Source: Aeromicrobium sp. Root344
Lineage (GTDB): Bacteria; Actinomycetota; Actinomycetes; Propionibacteriales; Nocardioidaceae
NCBI RefSeq assembly: GCF_001425755.1
Contig: NZ_LMDH01000001.1
Location: forward strand, 2,678,749-2,742,748
Reading direction: 5' to 3'
DNA: 64,000 nucleotides
Shown here one piece after another: positions 8,955 through 18,718 of the stretch. The first letter of the stretch is position 1. Each line of letters begins with the position of its first letter. The position numbers were made by a program, and so were the translations under genes. Under the pieces are notes generated by a model that made no database searches, was not told where the DNA came from, and worked only from the letters and a program-made list of their open reading frames with translations.

Positions 8955-9323
8955 TCAGACGTCGAGTCGGCGGAGGCAGCCGCAGAGCCACATCACGACG
9001 CCGACCGGGATGAGCAGGAACCGGCCGAAGACCGTGCTGTCGTACGCGTCGCCGTGGTCCGTGAGCCCGATCGCGGTGAGGGCGACGCCGGCAACGACCA
9101 GGGCGACGGTCGCGAGATTGCGACGGGTCGGCCGGGCGTACGCCCGCAAGGCCGGCAGCAGCGCGGATCCGAGGAGTGCGACTGCGAAGAGCGTCCAGAG
9201 CGTGCCGGCGGCCACCCCATGTTCGTGCCCGCTCGAATATCCCGCCATGACAGCGAGCGCGGGGACGACGGGGATGACCATCCACCCTGCGACGCGCGTG
9301 TCCTGCCCCCGGTCGATCGTCAT
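8955..9323 (-). CDS. Hypothetical four-helix membrane protein
   Basis: A 122-residue integral membrane protein with about four hydrophobic helices ([69 protein letters not shown]). ATG 9323 has CGGAG three bases upstream and a CATACT -10-like box 6 bases upstream. It diverges from clpS across 75 bases, so both promoters must overlap there. No family is recognised. Confidence 0.65.
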   Translation of the reverse strand: MTIDRGQDTRVAGWMVIPVVPALAVMAGYSSGHEHGVAAGTLWTLFAVALLGSALLPALRAYARPTRRNLATVALVVAGVALTAIGLTDHGDAYDSTVFGRFLLIPVGVVMWLCGCLRRLDV

Positions 9324-9398
9324 GCTCCGAGTATGACCGAGGCGGGGGCACCGACCGCGCGGTTTCACTCCGTCAGGTGCCTGGGACACAATGGCCGT

Positions 9399-9695
9399 AT
9401 GACCACGCCGTCGCCCGTCGAGATCGCGGAGCCCGACGTTGACGAGATCGTCGAGCTCGAGGATCCCTGGGTCACCATCGTCTGGAACGACCCGGTCAAC
9501 CTGATGTCCTACGTCGCCTACGTCTTCCGCAACTACTTCGGCTACACCGAGGAGAAGGCGCACGAGCTGATGCTCGCGGTGCACCACGAGGGCAAGGCCG
9601 TCGTGTCGAGCGGCAGCCGCGAGCAGATGGAACGCCACGTGCAGGCCATGCACGAGTACGGCCTGTGGGCCACGCTGGAACGGCAGGATGCATGA
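9399..9695 (+). CDS. clpS: ATP-dependent Clp protease adaptor ClpS
   Basis: A 98-residue N-degron adaptor that hands proteins with bulky N-terminal residues to ClpC/ClpP. The family core is clear: [20 protein letters not shown], then [21 protein letters not shown] and the C-terminal [15 protein letters not shown] 9399 is picked because CACAAT lies 6 bases upstream as a -10-like box. The stop overlaps the start of the DUF2017 gene (ATGA), and the clpS-DUF2017 pair is conserved in actinobacteria. Confidence 0.95.
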   Translation: MTTPSPVEIAEPDVDEIVELEDPWVTIVWNDPVNLMSYVAYVFRNYFGYTEEKAHELMLAVHHEGKAVVSSGSREQMERHVQAMHEYGLWATLERQDA

Positions 9696-10276
9696 AGCCG
9701 TTCAAGAAGCGCCGCCGCGGGGGCATCACCGCGACGTTCGAGGCAGGCGAGGCGCACCTGCTGGCGAGCCTGTCCGGCCAGGTCGTCGAGCTGCTGCGCG
9801 ACCGCAACGGCGCCGACGAGTCGACCGCCGACCCGCTGGCGACCCAGCTGGGCATGGGCGGCCCGTCGCTGCCGCCCGAGGACCCGGTCCTCCGTCGCCT
9901 GCTGCCCGACGCCTACCGCGACGACGAGGAGGGCGCCGGCGAGTTCCGGCGGTTCACCGAGCGGTCGCTGACGTCGGCCAAGGTCGCCAACGCCGAGGCG
10001 CTGATCGGATCCCTCGTCGACGGCGGCCTCACGTTCGGCACGCCGGTCGACGACGACGAGCCGCAGATCGAGATCGAGCTCGACGACGCCGAGGTGCAGG
10101 CCTGGCTGCGAGCTCTGACCGACGTGCGCCTGTCGCTCGCCGTGCGACTCGGCATCGACGCCGAGGAGGACGCGATGCTCATCGCCCAGTCCGAGGACGA
10201 GGCGATCGCGGCGATGTCCGAGATCTACGACTGGCTCGGCTACGTGCAGGAGACCCTGATCTCCGCACTCGACTGA
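9692..10276 (+). CDS. DUF2017 family protein
   Basis: A 194-residue acidic helical protein of the actinobacterial DUF2017 family, translationally coupled to clpS by a 4-base overlap, as in M. tuberculosis (Rv1331-Rv1332). Recognisable parts are the basic start [16 protein letters not shown], the region [15 protein letters not shown], and [14 protein letters not shown] at the end. The function is unknown; the constant link to clpS suggests a role near regulated proteolysis, which is only inference. Confidence 0.85.
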   Translation: MKPFKKRRRGGITATFEAGEAHLLASLSGQVVELLRDRNGADESTADPLATQLGMGGPSLPPEDPVLRRLLPDAYRDDEEGAGEFRRFTERSLTSAKVANAEALIGSLVDGGLTFGTPVDDDEPQIEIELDDAEVQAWLRALTDVRLSLAVRLGIDAEEDAMLIAQSEDEAIAAMSEIYDWLGYVQETLISALD

Positions 10277-10285
10277 GCGCCGACC

Positions 10286-11179
10286 TCAGGCGCTCCGCTC
10301 GAGCTCGTCAAGCTGCCCGGCGACGACGAACGCCACGACCTGCCGCACGACGGCATCGTCCCGCAGGATCCGGTGGTGACCGAGCCCGTCGATCGTGGTG
10401 AGCCGCGCTCCGTCCCACGCGTCGACGAGCTGCACGGCCGAGTCGTACCTCGCCAGCCGGTCAGCCGGGTCGTGGATCACCAGCAGGTCAGGACGCTCGA
10501 TCTCCTCGGCGATGCAGACGAGATCGACCTCGTCGACCGACAGACCGACCCGGTCGTACGCACGCTGCTTGAGCCGCTGGCGAATGCGCGGACCGAAGCC
10601 CAGGCCGGCCTCGAGCGTGGGCAGGTGGTCGCCGATGCGCACCATCGGCGCCACCAGGGCCAGCCGCTGGGTGCCCAACCAGCCGTATCGCAGTGTCAGC
10701 CCGGTGGCGAGGCCACCCATGGAGTGCGCGACGACGGCATGGGCCGGGCCGTGCACCGCCGCCACGGCGTCGAGCGCGCGACCCATCTCGACCGCATGGC
10801 CCTGGCCCGCGACGGCGCCGGGGTCGGAGCTGCCGTGGCTCGGCGCATCATGCGTGACGACTGAGAAGCCGGCCGCGAGGAGGGGTGGCACGAACCGGGC
10901 CAGCTGGGTCTCGTTGCCGCCCCACCCGTGCACGAGGTAGATCACCGGACCGGATCCCCAACGGTGCCCGCGGACGGTGTGGCCTTCGGACTCGACCTCG
11001 AACGGCGTCCCTCCGGGCGGCAGGTCGCCGACCCGCGACGCGGGCAGGGTGAACCACCAACGGTCGGCCCAGCGGGCGCCGAGCGCGGGCGCGACGTGCT
11101 CGAGCGTCCGGAAACCGGCGCGCAGCAGACGCTGAGAAGGCCGAACGGTCGTGCTTTTTTGCGATGATGAGAGAGCCAT
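10286..11179 (-). CDS. Alpha/beta hydrolase, lysophospholipase-like
   Basis: A 297-residue hydrolase with LVHGWGGNETQ (oxyanion region), nucleophile elbow VVAHSMGGLATG, VIHDPADRLARY (Asp) and DGLGHHRIL (His). The first 17 residues are polar and poorly conserved in character, and an operator-like sequence lies within their codons (11143-11154). It follows the TetR gene by 21 bases on the same strand; the two probably form an operon controlled by that TetR. Substrate unknown. Confidence 0.85.
   Translation of the reverse strand: MALSSSQKSTTVRPSQRLLRAGFRTLEHVAPALGARWADRWWFTLPASRVGDLPPGGTPFEVESEGHTVRGHRWGSGPVIYLVHGWGGNETQLARFVPPLLAAGFSVVTHDAPSHGSSDPGAVAGQGHAVEMGRALDAVAAVHGPAHAVVAHSMGGLATGLTLRYGWLGTQRLALVAPMVRIGDHLPTLEAGLGFGPRIRQRLKQRAYDRVGLSVDEVDLVCIAEEIERPDLLVIHDPADRLARYDSAVQLVDAWDGARLTTIDGLGHHRILRDDAVVRQVVAFVVAGQLDELERSA
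11143..11154. promoter_or_regulatory. Second copy of the TetR operator-like motif
   Basis: GAACGGTCGTGC lies inside the first codons of the hydrolase gene. It matches the reverse complement of the site in the TetR promoter (GAACGACCGTGC) at 10 of 12 bases. It may be a second repressor site or chance. Confidence 0.3.
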
Positions 11180-11200
11180 GTCAGATTCCTTTGCTGGAGG

Positions 11201-11785
11201 TCAGGCGGCGTGCGTGATGAGCGAGTCGAACGCGCGGCGCACGCGTTCGAGGGCCTTGGGGTCGCGCAGGAGGCGCGAGGAGTGCTGGTGGGCGAGGGTC
11301 AGGGCGTGCAGCTCGTACGCGAACTGCTCGAGGTCCAGGTCCTCGCGGAACTCGCCCTCGCTGACGGCGGTGCCGGCGACGGTGACGATCATCTCGAGCC
11401 AGTCGTGCTCGTCGCGGACCAGGGCGTCGCGGACCGGACCGGGCTGGTCGTCGAGCTCCGAGCACGCGGCGACGAACAGGCAGCCGCCGTCCGCCGATGT
11501 CTCGGACCAGGTGACCCAGGCGTCGAACAGGACGCGGAGGCGGGCGACGCCGCGCGGCGCCTGCAGCGCGGGGCGTACGACCTGGTCGACGAACCGCTCA
11601 CGGGTGTGCCGCAGGATCTCGATCTGCAGCGCCTCCTTGGAGGCGAAGTGCGCGTAGAGGCCACTCTTGGACATCCCGGTGTGCGCGGCGAGCTGGCCGA
11701 TCGTCATGCCGGTGAGCCCGACCTTGGCGGCGACGGCGGTCGCCTCGGTCAGGATCGCGTGTCGCGTCTCGTCACCCTTGGACAT
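11201..11785 (-). CDS. TetR/AcrR family transcriptional regulator
   Basis: A 194-residue repressor. The N-terminal helix-turn-helix reads GMTIGQLAAHTGMSKSGLYA with HFASKEALQIEIL after it, the classic TetR hallmark; the C-terminal part is a ligand/dimer domain with CLFVAACSELDDQPGPVRD. The start at 11785 fits a TATAAC -10 box 6 bases upstream, giving a leaderless mRNA. The overlapping palindrome at 11798-11809 suggests autoregulation. First gene of the unit with the hydrolase. Confidence 0.9.
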   Translation of the reverse strand: MSKGDETRHAILTEATAVAAKVGLTGMTIGQLAAHTGMSKSGLYAHFASKEALQIEILRHTRERFVDQVVRPALQAPRGVARLRVLFDAWVTWSETSADGGCLFVAACSELDDQPGPVRDALVRDEHDWLEMIVTVAGTAVSEGEFREDLDLEQFAYELHALTLAHQHSSRLLRDPKALERVRRAFDSLITHAA

Positions 11786-11791
11786 GGACCA

Positions 11792-11809
11792 GTTATAGCA
11801 CGGTCGTTC
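11792..11809 (-). promoter_or_regulatory. Promoter and operator of the tetR-hydrolase unit
   Basis: On the minus strand GAACGACCGTGC (11798-11809) is a near-palindrome (one mismatch from GAACG-N2-CGTTC) directly followed by the -10 box TATAAC (11792-11797). Binding there would block RNA polymerase. The motif core ACGACCGT is typical of TetR-family operators. Confidence 0.55.
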
Positions 11810-11896
11810 TTTTCTGTCGACTACTCCCTGGGGCGTACGCCGCAATGCTCCGCCGGTGCGATGCTCGCGCCCGGCTGGTTCGCCTACCGTGAAGGC

Positions 11897-13030
11897 ATGT
11901 CCGTCGACCTGAGAGCCGTGCCGCGGCCTGCGCTTTTCGGCTGGCTGCCATTGACGGTCTTCCAGGTCGCCGGTACGGTCGGCGCCCACCACAACCAGGC
12001 GGGCCACCGCGGACTCGACGCGCTGGCGATCGCCATCGCCGCTCTGGGCCCGGTGTCGCTACTGTTCCTCCGGCGTTGGCCCAGGCAGGTCCTGGCGTTC
12101 GTGGTGGCGATCACGGTGGCGTACGTCCTGCGCGACTACGCGTTCGGACCGGTGCTTGCGAGCCTCGCGATCGCGACCGTCATCACCGTCGTGCGGGGAC
12201 ACCGGATTGCCGCGTGGCTCGGGCTGGGCGCCGTCGTGGTCACGGTGCTCGCGGTCCAGCGGCCGATGTACGACCGGGAGTGGTCGTGGTCCTGGCTGTC
12301 CGGCGCGGTGGCGTGGTCCCTGCTCGTGCTGGCTGCGGGAGAGCTCGTGCGGGTGCGGCGCGAGCGCCTCGTCGCGTCGAGGCAGGCGCGGGCCGAGGCA
12401 TCCCGCCGGCAGGCCAACGAGGAGCGCCTCCAGATCGCCCGTGAGCTCCACGACGTCGTCGCCCACCACATCTCGTTGATCAACGTGCAAGCCGGCGTCG
12501 CGCTGCACATCGTCGACCGCAGGCCCGAGCAGGCGCAGACGGCGCTCGAGGCGATCAAGGACGCCAGCAAGGACGCGCTCATCGAGCTGCGGTCGCTCGT
12601 CGGGGTCCTGCGGGACGTCGACGAGCAGGCCCCTCGCCGCCCCTCGGGCACCCTGGCGTCGCTCGACGACCTCGTGGAGCGCAGCGGCCACGCCGGGCTG
12701 GCGGTGCGCAAGACCGTGCGGGGTGAGGTACGTCCGCTGCCGTCGTCGGTCGAGCTCGCCGCCCTGCGCATCGTGCAGGAGGCGATCACCAATGTCGTAC
12801 GCCACGCCGCTGCGTCACGTGCCGAGATCGAGCTGGCCTACGACGACGCGGCGTTGAGCGTGACCGTCGAGGACGACGGCCGTGGCTTCGACCCAGACGA
12901 CAGCGGTGGCACGGGCATCATCGGCATGCGCGAGCGCGCAGAGACGCTCGGTGGCACGCTCGAGGTCGGGCGCGCGGGCGCCGGTGGCACCCGGGTGCAC
13001 GCGTCGCTGCCGTTGAGGAGTCGCTCATGA
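11897..13030 (+). CDS. Sensor histidine kinase, NarL/LiaS-type (HisKA_3)
   Basis: A 377-residue membrane kinase. About five hydrophobic helices cover residues 12-150 with no extracellular domain of note, as in intramembrane-sensing kinases. A coiled linker leads to the dimerisation helix with the phospho-acceptor His185 in LQIARELHDVVAHHISL, and the HATPase domain shows EAITNVVRHAAASRAEI, VEDDGRGFDP and GTGIIGMRERAETLGG. GAAGG precedes ATG 11897. It overlaps the response regulator by 4 bases, and an ABC exporter follows. Confidence 0.92.
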   Translation: MSVDLRAVPRPALFGWLPLTVFQVAGTVGAHHNQAGHRGLDALAIAIAALGPVSLLFLRRWPRQVLAFVVAITVAYVLRDYAFGPVLASLAIATVITVVRGHRIAAWLGLGAVVVTVLAVQRPMYDREWSWSWLSGAVAWSLLVLAAGELVRVRRERLVASRQARAEASRRQANEERLQIARELHDVVAHHISLINVQAGVALHIVDRRPEQAQTALEAIKDASKDALIELRSLVGVLRDVDEQAPRRPSGTLASLDDLVERSGHAGLAVRKTVRGEVRPLPSSVELAALRIVQEAITNVVRHAAASRAEIELAYDDAALSVTVEDDGRGFDPDDSGGTGIIGMRERAETLGGTLEVGRAGAGGTRVHASLPLRSRS

Positions 13031-13689
13031 TCCGCGTCGTGCTGGTCGACGACCAGGCGTTGCTGCGGGCGGGATTTCGCGCTCTGATCGACGCCGAGGA
13101 GGACATCGAGGTCGTCGCCGAGGGCTCCGACGGAGGCGAGGCCGTCGAGGTCGTCGCTCGCCACGTCCCCGACGTCGTGCTGATGGACATCCGCATGCCG
13201 GGCGTCGACGGACTGGAGGCCACACGGCGGATCACGGCCGACCCGGCCCTCGAGGCGGTGCGCGTGGTCATCCTGACGACGTTCGAGCTCGACGAGTACG
13301 TCTTCGAGGCGGTCCGCATCGGGGCGAGTGGCTTCCTGGTCAAGGACACCGAGCCCGCCGAGCTGCTCGCCGGCATACGCGCCGTCGCAGCCGGTGACGC
13401 TCTGCTGTCGCCCGGGGTCACCCGCAGGCTGATCTCGGAGTTCGCGGACCGCAGCCGCGGGACGGCCAGCCCGGCAGTGCTCGAACCGCTGACCGATCGC
13501 GAGCGCGAGGTCGTCGCCCTCGTCGGCGAAGGCCTCAACAACGACGAGATCGGCGCCCGGCTGTTCATGAGCCCGGCGACCGCCAAGACCCATGTCAGCC
13601 GCGCGATGATCAAGCTCGACGCGCGCGACCGGGCCCAGCTCGTCGTCATCGCGTACGAGTCCGGTCTCGTACGCCCCGGCTGGTCCTGA
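13027..13689 (+). CDS. Response regulator, NarL/LuxR family
   Basis: A 220-residue two-component regulator. The receiver domain has the acidic pair in VDDQ, the phospho-acceptor Asp54 (VVLMDIRMPGVDG), Thr in ILTTFELDEYVFEA and Lys in GASGFLVKDTEP. The C-terminal LuxR-type helix-turn-helix reads LTDREREVVALVGEGLNNDE and then SPATAKTHVSRAMIKL. It is the partner of the kinase upstream and likely controls the adjacent SHOCT-ABC genes. Confidence 0.94.
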   Translation: MIRVVLVDDQALLRAGFRALIDAEEDIEVVAEGSDGGEAVEVVARHVPDVVLMDIRMPGVDGLEATRRITADPALEAVRVVILTTFELDEYVFEAVRIGASGFLVKDTEPAELLAGIRAVAAGDALLSPGVTRRLISEFADRSRGTASPAVLEPLTDREREVVALVGEGLNNDEIGARLFMSPATAKTHVSRAMIKLDARDRAQLVVIAYESGLVRPGWS

Positions 13690-13760
13690 GGCGCCGCGCG
13701 TACGCCCGGCGGCGTACGTGAAGAGACTCCCCGCGGCCGATTCGCCGAGGCCCGGATCTC

Positions 13761-13790
13761 ACGAGACTCGAAGAGTCAGTTCAGTCTCGT
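13761..13790. promoter_or_regulatory. Nested inverted repeats upstream of the SHOCT-ABC operon
   Basis: ACGAGACT (13761-13768) and AGTCTCGT (13783-13790) are perfect 8-base inverted arms; inside them GACTC-GAA-GAGTC (13765-13777) is a second dyad. They lie 15 bases before ATG 13806, just ahead of the AAGGAG ribosome binding site. This is a candidate binding site for the LuxR-type regulator encoded just upstream, or an mRNA structure. Confidence 0.45.
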
Positions 13791-13805
13791 TCAAGGAGTT
13801 CCATC

Positions 13806-14054
13806 ATGTTGTCCACCCAGCTTCTCGCCCACGACACCTGGGACGGCCCGGGTCCGTGGTGGCCACTGTTCCCGCTGTTCTGGATCGCGTTCTTCGTCCT
13901 CGTGTTCGGCGTCTTCGGGCGCTTCGGTCGCCGCCGCTGGCACCGCGGCTCGTACGCCGGGGAGTCCCGTCTCGCTGAGCGCTACGCCGCCGGCGAGATC
14001 GACGAGTCGGAGTATCGCGAGCGCCTCGCGGTCCTCCGGGAGCGGGACAAGTGA
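13806..14054 (+). CDS. SHOCT domain small membrane protein
   Basis: An 82-residue protein with one tryptophan-rich membrane helix (WWPLFPLFWIAFFVLVFGVF), a short basic segment FGRRRWHR, and a C-terminal SHOCT motif (ESRLAERYAAGEIDESEYRE). AAGGAG (13793-13798) is placed well for ATG 13806. The stop overlaps the GTG start of the ABC ATPase, so it is part of the export operon; its role is unknown. Confidence 0.85.
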   Translation: MLSTQLLAHDTWDGPGPWWPLFPLFWIAFFVLVFGVFGRFGRRRWHRGSYAGESRLAERYAAGEIDESEYRERLAVLRERDK

Positions 14055-14959
14055 CCGCCGAGACGGTCGTCGAGATCCGTGACCTGACCAAGCGCTACGA
14101 CACCGTCACGGCGGTCGACCAGGTCAGCCTGAGCGTGCGGCGCGGGGAGGTCTACGGCTTCCTCGGCCCCAACGGCGCCGGCAAGACGACGACCCTCCGC
14201 ATGCTGCTGGGCCTCATCCGGCCGACCAGCGGGAGCCTCACGGTGCTCGGCCGCCAGCCGGGTGAGGCGGGCGTCCTGGCTCGGATCGGCTCGATGATCG
14301 AAGGTCCGGCGTTCTACCCGTTCCTGTCCGGCCGGGCCAACCTCGAGGTCGTCGCCAGGTACGCCGGCACCGGCTCCGCGCGGATCGACGAGACCCTCGA
14401 GACGGTCGACCTGACCTCGCGCGGCGGCGACAGGTTCTCGACGTACTCACTCGGCATGAAGCAGCGCCTCGGTGTCGCCGCCGCACTGCTCAAGGACCCC
14501 GACCTCGTGGTGCTCGACGAGCCGACGAACGGTCTCGACCCGGCCGGCATGCGCGACATGCGGGCGCTGATCCGACGCCTGGGCGACTCGGGCCGAACCG
14601 TGATCCTGTCGAGCCACATGCTCGGCGAGGTGCAGCAGATCTGCGACCGGGTCGGTGTGATCAACGCCGGGCGCATGGTCGTCGAGAGCACCGTCGAGGA
14701 GCTCCGCGGCGACAGTGAGCTCGTCATCCGGGCGACCCCGGCCGACGTCGTGAGGGCGACCGTCGACCAGCTGGCGTACGTCCAGTCCATCCGCACGCTC
14801 GACGACGAGCTCCGGCTGCGTGTCGACGAGCGCCACACCGGCGAGGTCACCCGTGCTCTGGTGCTCGCCGGCGTCGACGTCCGCGAGGTCCGCCGCGTCG
14901 ACCGCCAGCTCGAGGACGTGTTCTTCGAGATCACCGCAAAGGAGTCCAGTCATGCCTAG
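14051..14959 (+). CDS. ABC transporter ATP-binding protein
   Basis: A 302-residue nucleotide-binding subunit of the DrrA/BcrA type. Walker A is GPNGAGKTTT, the signature is YSLGMKQRLGVAAALL (a variant of LSGGQ), Walker B is PDLVVLDEPTNGLDP, and the H-loop is SSHMLGE. The last 80 residues form the extension usual for this subclass. GTG 14051 overlaps the SHOCT stop. It works with the permease that follows, probably exporting a peptide antibiotic, lipid or other amphiphile; substrate unknown. Confidence 0.93.
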   Translation: MTAETVVEIRDLTKRYDTVTAVDQVSLSVRRGEVYGFLGPNGAGKTTTLRMLLGLIRPTSGSLTVLGRQPGEAGVLARIGSMIEGPAFYPFLSGRANLEVVARYAGTGSARIDETLETVDLTSRGGDRFSTYSLGMKQRLGVAAALLKDPDLVVLDEPTNGLDPAGMRDMRALIRRLGDSGRTVILSSHMLGEVQQICDRVGVINAGRMVVESTVEELRGDSELVIRATPADVVRATVDQLAYVQSIRTLDDELRLRVDERHTGEVTRALVLAGVDVREVRRVDRQLEDVFFEITAKESSHA

Positions 14960-15809
14960 TGTCGTCGATGTCTCGCGCGCCGAGCTGTTCAAGCTCGTAC
15001 GCCGCCCGGCAGCCTGGACGCTGCTCGCCGCTGCAGCGCTGCTGAGCCAGGTGTTCGGCTACCTGATTCCCTACCTGTCGTTCGCCGGCGACGGCTCCGG
15101 CCCGATCGAGGGCGCGTCGAAGCAGGCGATCCTGGCGAGCACGCTGCCGGACCAGATCGTCGCCAGCACGCTCGGCGGGTTCCCGGTGTTCGCCGGTGCC
15201 CTCGCGCTCGTGTTCGGTGCGCTGGTGCTCGGCAGCGAGTACGGCTGGGGCACGGTCAAGACCGTGCTGACGCAGCGCCCGGGACGCACGACCGTGCTGG
15301 CCGGGCAGGCCGTCGCCCTCGGCGCCTCGGTCGCGGTCGGCGTGCTGGTCCTGTTCGTCCTCGGCGCGGTGAGCTCGACCGCCATCGCGCTGGGCCAGGG
15401 GGAGTCGACGGCGTTCCCGTCGGTGCTCGACCTGCTTGGCGGCTACGGAGCCGGCGTGGCGATCATGCTGATGTGGGCCGGCCTCGGCGGGATGCTCGGC
15501 GTCGTGCTCCGAGGGGTCGCCCTGCCGATCGGCCTCGGGGTCGTGTGGGTGCTCGGGGTGGAGAACCTGATCGCCGGCGTCGCCAGCTCCGTGCTCACCG
15601 CGCTCCGGCCCCTGCGCGACGTCATGCCCGGGATCAACGCCGGATCGCTCGCCTCAGCGGTGATGCCGACGCGTCCGCCGGGCCTGGAGTCGCCTCCCGG
15701 GGTCAACTCCGACGTCGCCGACGGCCGGGCGCTCCTCACGGTGGCCTGCTACGTCGTGGTCTGCCTCGCCGTGGCGCTGTGGACGTACCGGCGGCGGGAC
15801 GTCGCCTGA
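14952..15809 (+). CDS. ABC-2 type transporter permease
   Basis: A 285-residue integral membrane subunit with about six helices: one near residues 20-40, then GGFPVFAGALALVFGALVL, VLAGQAVALGASVAVGVLV, GVAIMLMWAGLGGMLGVVL, VALPIGLGVVWVLGVENLI, and a last one before RRRD at the end. ATG 14952 has AAAGGAG upstream and overlaps the ATPase by 8 bases. Partner of the ATPase in the same operon. Confidence 0.88.
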   Translation: MPSVVDVSRAELFKLVRRPAAWTLLAAAALLSQVFGYLIPYLSFAGDGSGPIEGASKQAILASTLPDQIVASTLGGFPVFAGALALVFGALVLGSEYGWGTVKTVLTQRPGRTTVLAGQAVALGASVAVGVLVLFVLGAVSSTAIALGQGESTAFPSVLDLLGGYGAGVAIMLMWAGLGGMLGVVLRGVALPIGLGVVWVLGVENLIAGVASSVLTALRPLRDVMPGINAGSLASAVMPTRPPGLESPPGVNSDVADGRALLTVACYVVVCLAVALWTYRRRDVA

Positions 15810-15869
15810 CCCGTCCCGTCACGGCGTCTCAGCGGATGACCTTCGCTGAGGCGCCGACGGGCGGGCCGA

Positions 15870-15875
15870 TAAACT
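15870..15875 (+). promoter_or_regulatory. -10 box of the mec-cysO-cysM operon
   Basis: TAAACT ends 6 bases before GTG 15882, the position expected for a leaderless transcript. No Shine-Dalgarno sequence is seen at that start. Confidence 0.5.
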
Positions 15876-15881
15876 CGGCAG

Positions 15882-17589
<1,708 letters not shown>

Positions 17590-17638
17590 GTCATGGCCTG
17601 ATCCCGCCCAACCCGTGTCGCGACGGCATGTCGTCGGT

Positions 17639-17644
17639 TAGCCT
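17639..17644 (+). promoter_or_regulatory. -10 box before the PRPP-synthetase-like gene
   Basis: TAGCCT (17639-17644) lies 6 bases before GTG 17651, in the leaderless arrangement seen at several other genes in the window. Confidence 0.45.
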
Positions 17645-17650
17645 CGTCCC

Positions 17651-18628
17651 GTGAGCCAGATCGTGGTGTTCTCCGGAAGCGCTCATCGACCCCTCGCCGA
17701 GAAGATCTGTTCCGAGCTCGGCCAGCCGCTGTCGGCCTCCGACACCATCCGGTTCAGCAACGACTGCCTCCAGGTGCAGCTGCTCGCCAACTGCCGCAAG
17801 AAGGACGTCTTCATCATTCAGCCGCTGGTCCCGCCGACGCAGGACCACCTGATGGAGCTGCTGCTCATGATCGACGCGGCCCGTGGTGCCAGCGCCGACT
17901 CGGTGACCGCCGTGATCCCGCACTATGCGTACGCCCGCTCGGACAAGAAGGACGCCTCGCGCATCTCGATCGGCGGTCGGCTCGTCGCGGACATGCTGAC
18001 GACCGCCGGCGCCGACCGGGTCGTCACGATGACGCTGCACGCGCCGCAGGTGCACGGCTTCTTCAGCGTCCCGGTCGACCACCTCACGGCGATCGGCGAG
18101 CTCGCCGACTACTACCGCAACCGCGACCTGACCAACACCGTCGTCGTGTCGCCCGACCTCGGCAACGCCAAGACCGCGTCGCTGTTCGCCCGGCTGCTGG
18201 GCGTACCGGTCGCCGCGGGCAGCAAGCAGCGCCAGGCCGACGACAAGGTCGTCATCGACGCGATCGTCGGCGACGTGGCCGGCAAGACCGCGATCGTCCT
18301 CGACGACGAGATCGCCACGGGCGGGTCGATCGTCGAGCTCATGGACAAGCTCGAGGCCGAGGGTTGCACCGAGGCCTCGGTCGCGTGCACGCACGGCCTG
18401 TTCACCGGCAAAGCCGTCGAGCGGCTCCGCAACCATCCGTCGATCACCGAGGTCGTCACGACCGACACCGTGCCGCCGCCGGCTGACTGGCCCGAGCTGC
18501 AGGTGCGCTCGATCGCCGGGCTGTTCGCCGAGGCGATCGCCCGCATCCATGCCGGCGAGTCGGTCTCGTCGCTGTTCGACGGCGTCGACCCCGCGCACGC
18601 CCCGCCCCAGCCCAAGCTGCCGCTCTAG
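17651..18628 (+). CDS. Ribose-phosphate diphosphokinase-like protein (divergent)
   Basis: A 325-residue protein with the double phosphoribosyltransferase fold of PRPP synthetase: HLMELLLMIDAARGASA, LVADMLTTAGADRVVTM, the flexible-loop KQR in AGSKQRQADDK, and the PRPP loop VLDDEIATGGSIVE. It departs from canonical Prs at key spots: SNDCLQVQL where FSDGE is usual, ARSDKK in place of ARQDRK, and SRISIGGRLVA in place of PREPITAKLVA. It may be a second, specialised diphosphokinase. It sits where many relatives have a rhomboid gene between cysM and murI. Confidence 0.78.
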   Translation: MSQIVVFSGSAHRPLAEKICSELGQPLSASDTIRFSNDCLQVQLLANCRKKDVFIIQPLVPPTQDHLMELLLMIDAARGASADSVTAVIPHYAYARSDKKDASRISIGGRLVADMLTTAGADRVVTMTLHAPQVHGFFSVPVDHLTAIGELADYYRNRDLTNTVVVSPDLGNAKTASLFARLLGVPVAAGSKQRQADDKVVIDAIVGDVAGKTAIVLDDEIATGGSIVELMDKLEAEGCTEASVACTHGLFTGKAVERLRNHPSITEVVTTDTVPPPADWPELQVRSIAGLFAEAIARIHAGESVSSLFDGVDPAHAPPQPKLPL

Positions 18629-18718
18629 CTTCCCGCTGAGCGTGGGAGGCCAGACTCACGTGTGATCTGCGGCCAGTTCACTTTGTCGTAACACGTCGCC
18701 CCCGTAACCTTTTCGCTT

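Noticed and set aside
18659..18680. CRP-like TGTGA...TTCAC before murI
   Set aside because: The half-sites are too far apart for a CRP-family dimer site.
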